A DNA stretch of 64,000 nucleotides from Spirodela intermedia (taxonomy: Eukaryota; Streptophyta; Magnoliopsida; Alismatales; Araceae), in the NCBI GenBank assembly GCA_902729315.2, contig LR746269.1, positions 1,436,501-1,500,500 of the forward strand, written 5' to 3'. A program made the position numbers and the translations under genes. The notes beneath the pieces were generated by a model. It saw only the letters and a program-made list of their open reading frames with translations, was not told where the DNA came from and searched no databases. This document shows positions 61,986-64,000 of this stretch, piece after piece; position 1 is the stretch's first letter; the number at the start of each line of letters is the position of its first letter.

Positions 61986-64000
61986 TAATAAGTCTTCATT
62001 ATCATGAGTTAATAATTTATTAATAATATGTTTTAAGCCTTAAATAATAATAAAAATATTTATATTTATTTTAAATTAATAAAACTAGTTTTTAGTTAAT
62101 TGATGTGACTTTTGGCTAATTATGTGATTTTATGTGAATTTATATGATTTTTATAAGGATGTCTTTGAAATAAAATAAAATTCTAAAAAATAGAAAAAGG
62201 GGGGTCCCGCTAACTAGCTAAGCCCGCATGTAGGTTGAAGGCACAGTAAGGGAACCATGAGTCAGGGGGGCTCTAGTGGCTAAGGGACACACACATTGCA
62301 CATGTGCATCGCTCTCCTTCCACGTTGATCAGTTTTCATTATCATGAGTTAATAATTAGTAAATAATATAGTTTTAGCCTTAACTCATGATAAATAGACT
62401 TATATTTGTGTTAAAGTGTGAAAAGTGGTTTTCAATTGATTAATGTGAATTTTTGGGTAATTATGTGATTTTACATGAATTTATATGATTTTTACAGTCT
62501 TGCTTTTGAGATAAATGAAGAAAAAGAAATAAAAATAAGACAAAATGAGGGAAGGACCCGCCGGCCAGCCGGGCCCGCAAGCAGGTCGGAAGCTCAGTCG
62601 GGGAGTAGCCGTGAGCAGGGGCTCGAGCGGCTTGGACCGATAGGGGCACGTGTGCGCCACTCCCCTTCCACGTCACCAGTGGCTAGCCGGCTGTGGGGCA
62701 AGGAGTGGTCGTACACGCGAGAGAAGGGACTTTGTTTAGAAAGCTAACATTACTATATATTCACCTGAAAAATCGACGCACAACCGATGTGAGACTAAAC
62801 CTGCGTCACACCTTCCTCAGAAGGGGCGGACAACCGACGCGGGTTCGAATCCTCCCAGAGTCAAAATTCATATATTTTTATCTGATTATCGCGACTTTCC
62901 TGCAGATCGTCGGTGAAGGATTAAGCAACCAGAATCGCTAGATCATCGGCGAAAATCTCGTCAACGCGATTCGCGGAGCATTGCTACTAAAATTACTGAA
63001 CGATTCGCGATAAAAGGATCGCGAATCCATCGAGTAAATCATCTCCGATTGATCGACGAACAAGCCATCGTCGGGAAGAGGACGATCCACCGTGAGACGA
63101 GTCGCCACCTCTTGAGAGCGTACTAGATGCGATGAAGAGCCTCCTCTTGCTGCGCGGACCTGAGGATGAAGCTCCCTGACATGTGCCCCACCTCCATCCA
63201 GCTCCTCTCCGTCGAGTGACAGTCGCCGGAGAGCCACAAAGTCGCCGTTTTTCCGCTCTGCCGGGTGACAGCCGCTGGAGACGACTCGACGACCCATTCC
63301 ATTGATCTCTAGACTTCGAAAGGAGATCTAGAGATTGCCCACGTCGTCTTTGTCCAAGGAGAGCCTTCGAGGCCGTGGACACTACACGATGATCCTCCCG
63401 AATGCTCAAGATTCCGGTGCATCGCCGACGTATCGCCGTTGCGATGCCGGAACTCTGTTTTCCTGCTTTCAACTTACTTTACGCTTCATTTAGTGATAGT
63501 TTTTGTGATTTTAATTTACCAAAATATACTTTGTTCTATTACGATTCTTCCGGCTTTTACAAATCTTAATTTGATTAATTAAATCATTTGTAATCGTTTA
63601 CGTAAGAATCATCGGGCGGAACTCTGTTTTCGCCCGATTCGCGTTCGCCGGGCGCTGACGTCATCCTGACGTCCACACCCTTATTTCCCTTTTTCGTGAA
63701 TTTTAAATATATTTCCTTTTCATTTCCTAGTATACAATTCGTAGAAAATCGTATTCATTGAGGAAAATTCTGAATAATTACCATATATTATATTACATCC
63801 CTGTGATCGACCTGGAAAATTACTGTTATTTTTAGAAGTTTTATTGAATTATAATTGATATATTTGTTCATAAATACTTCTAAATATCTGAAAATTTGTA
63901 TTTTCTAGTTTTATAAATTTTAGATTTGCGTGATTTAATATACAACGACTGAGTCACGTCACACGTCTCAAAGGCCAATCGATTGTGGGGCAAGGTGTTC
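61986..64000 (+). mobile_element. Older + copy of the 1.7-kb LTR, split by a nested young copy, runs off the window
   Basis: 61986-62325 is a decayed version of the first 340 bases of the LTR (starts TAATAAGTCTTC). It is interrupted at CACGT by the young copy and resumes at 63962 (CACGT...TTGTGGGGCAAGG, matching the interior of the family) to the window end. The true right end lies outside. Confidence 0.82.
62326..63961 (+). mobile_element. Young solo LTR nested in an older relative, TSD CACGT
   Basis: 1636 bases, starts TGATCAGTTTTC and ends GAGTCACGTCA, flanked by CACGT at 62321-62325 and 63962-63966. Sister of 53852-55488, offset 8474 bases through the middle. Differences from the sister are mostly transitions at CG sites. 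It has no internal retrotransposon sequence. Confidence 0.9.

Noticed and set aside
1-64000. CRISPR arrays, rRNA, tRNA genes, bacterial operon features
   Set aside because: No regularly spaced repeats, rRNA segments or complete tRNA cloverleaf were recognised; the window is plant nuclear DNA.

Overview
This is a nuclear window from a flowering plant. The evidence is multi-exon genes with GT-AG introns and plant-specific families: an ATL RING-H2 ligase, a group E bZIP, a class III peroxidase, GDSL lipases, a RABA1 GTPase and peroxisomal ACX3. GC-rich exons set in AT-rich surroundings suggest a monocot, possibly a commelinid, but I cannot name the species. All exon models below were built by eye from canonical splice sites, reading-frame closure and remembered family motifs. 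No alignment was run. Layout, left half (about 1-44 kb): gene-bearing and rich in (GA/CT)n microsatellites. In order: an intronless ATL-type E3 ligase (+, 4400-5068); a bZIP34/61-like factor (+, four exons, 10521-11961); a peroxidase 19-like class III peroxidase (+, three exons, 16903-19015); a minus-strand GDSL esterase/lipase cluster with two intact five-exon tandem copies (23803-26612 and 28165-29906) and a decayed exon-5 ghost at about 21.3-21.4 kb; a RABA1-type Rab GTPase with a 2-base frameshift (+, 35514-36254); and a thirteen-exon medium-chain acyl-CoA oxidase of the ACX3 type (+, 39803-43733). These genes are ordinary unrelated plant loci apart from the GDSL pair. Nothing suggests an operon-like or biosynthetic cluster. 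Right half (about 44-64 kb): AT-rich, with no intact gene, built from nested and decayed LTR retroelements. A copia protease/integrase/RT remnant lies on the minus strand at about 47-48.4 kb. One LTR family (about 1.64-1.76 kb, TG...CA) occurs at least six times in both orientations. Two young + copies have perfect 5-bp target duplications (GTCGA and CACGT). A further element at 51601-60578 has 0.8-0.9 kb LTRs, a tRNA-iMet-like primer site, a polypurine tract and a near-perfect target duplication. Its left LTR has been split by the 1.7-kb family. Directly after it lies a decayed copy of RABA exon 2 plus 3' flank, duplicated from the 36-kb locus. I did not find an undescribed biological system. 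The most informative observations are the nested LTR structure, the frameshifted RABA with its ghost copy that keeps the ancestral spacing, the GDSL ghost, and the rearranged copia remnant.
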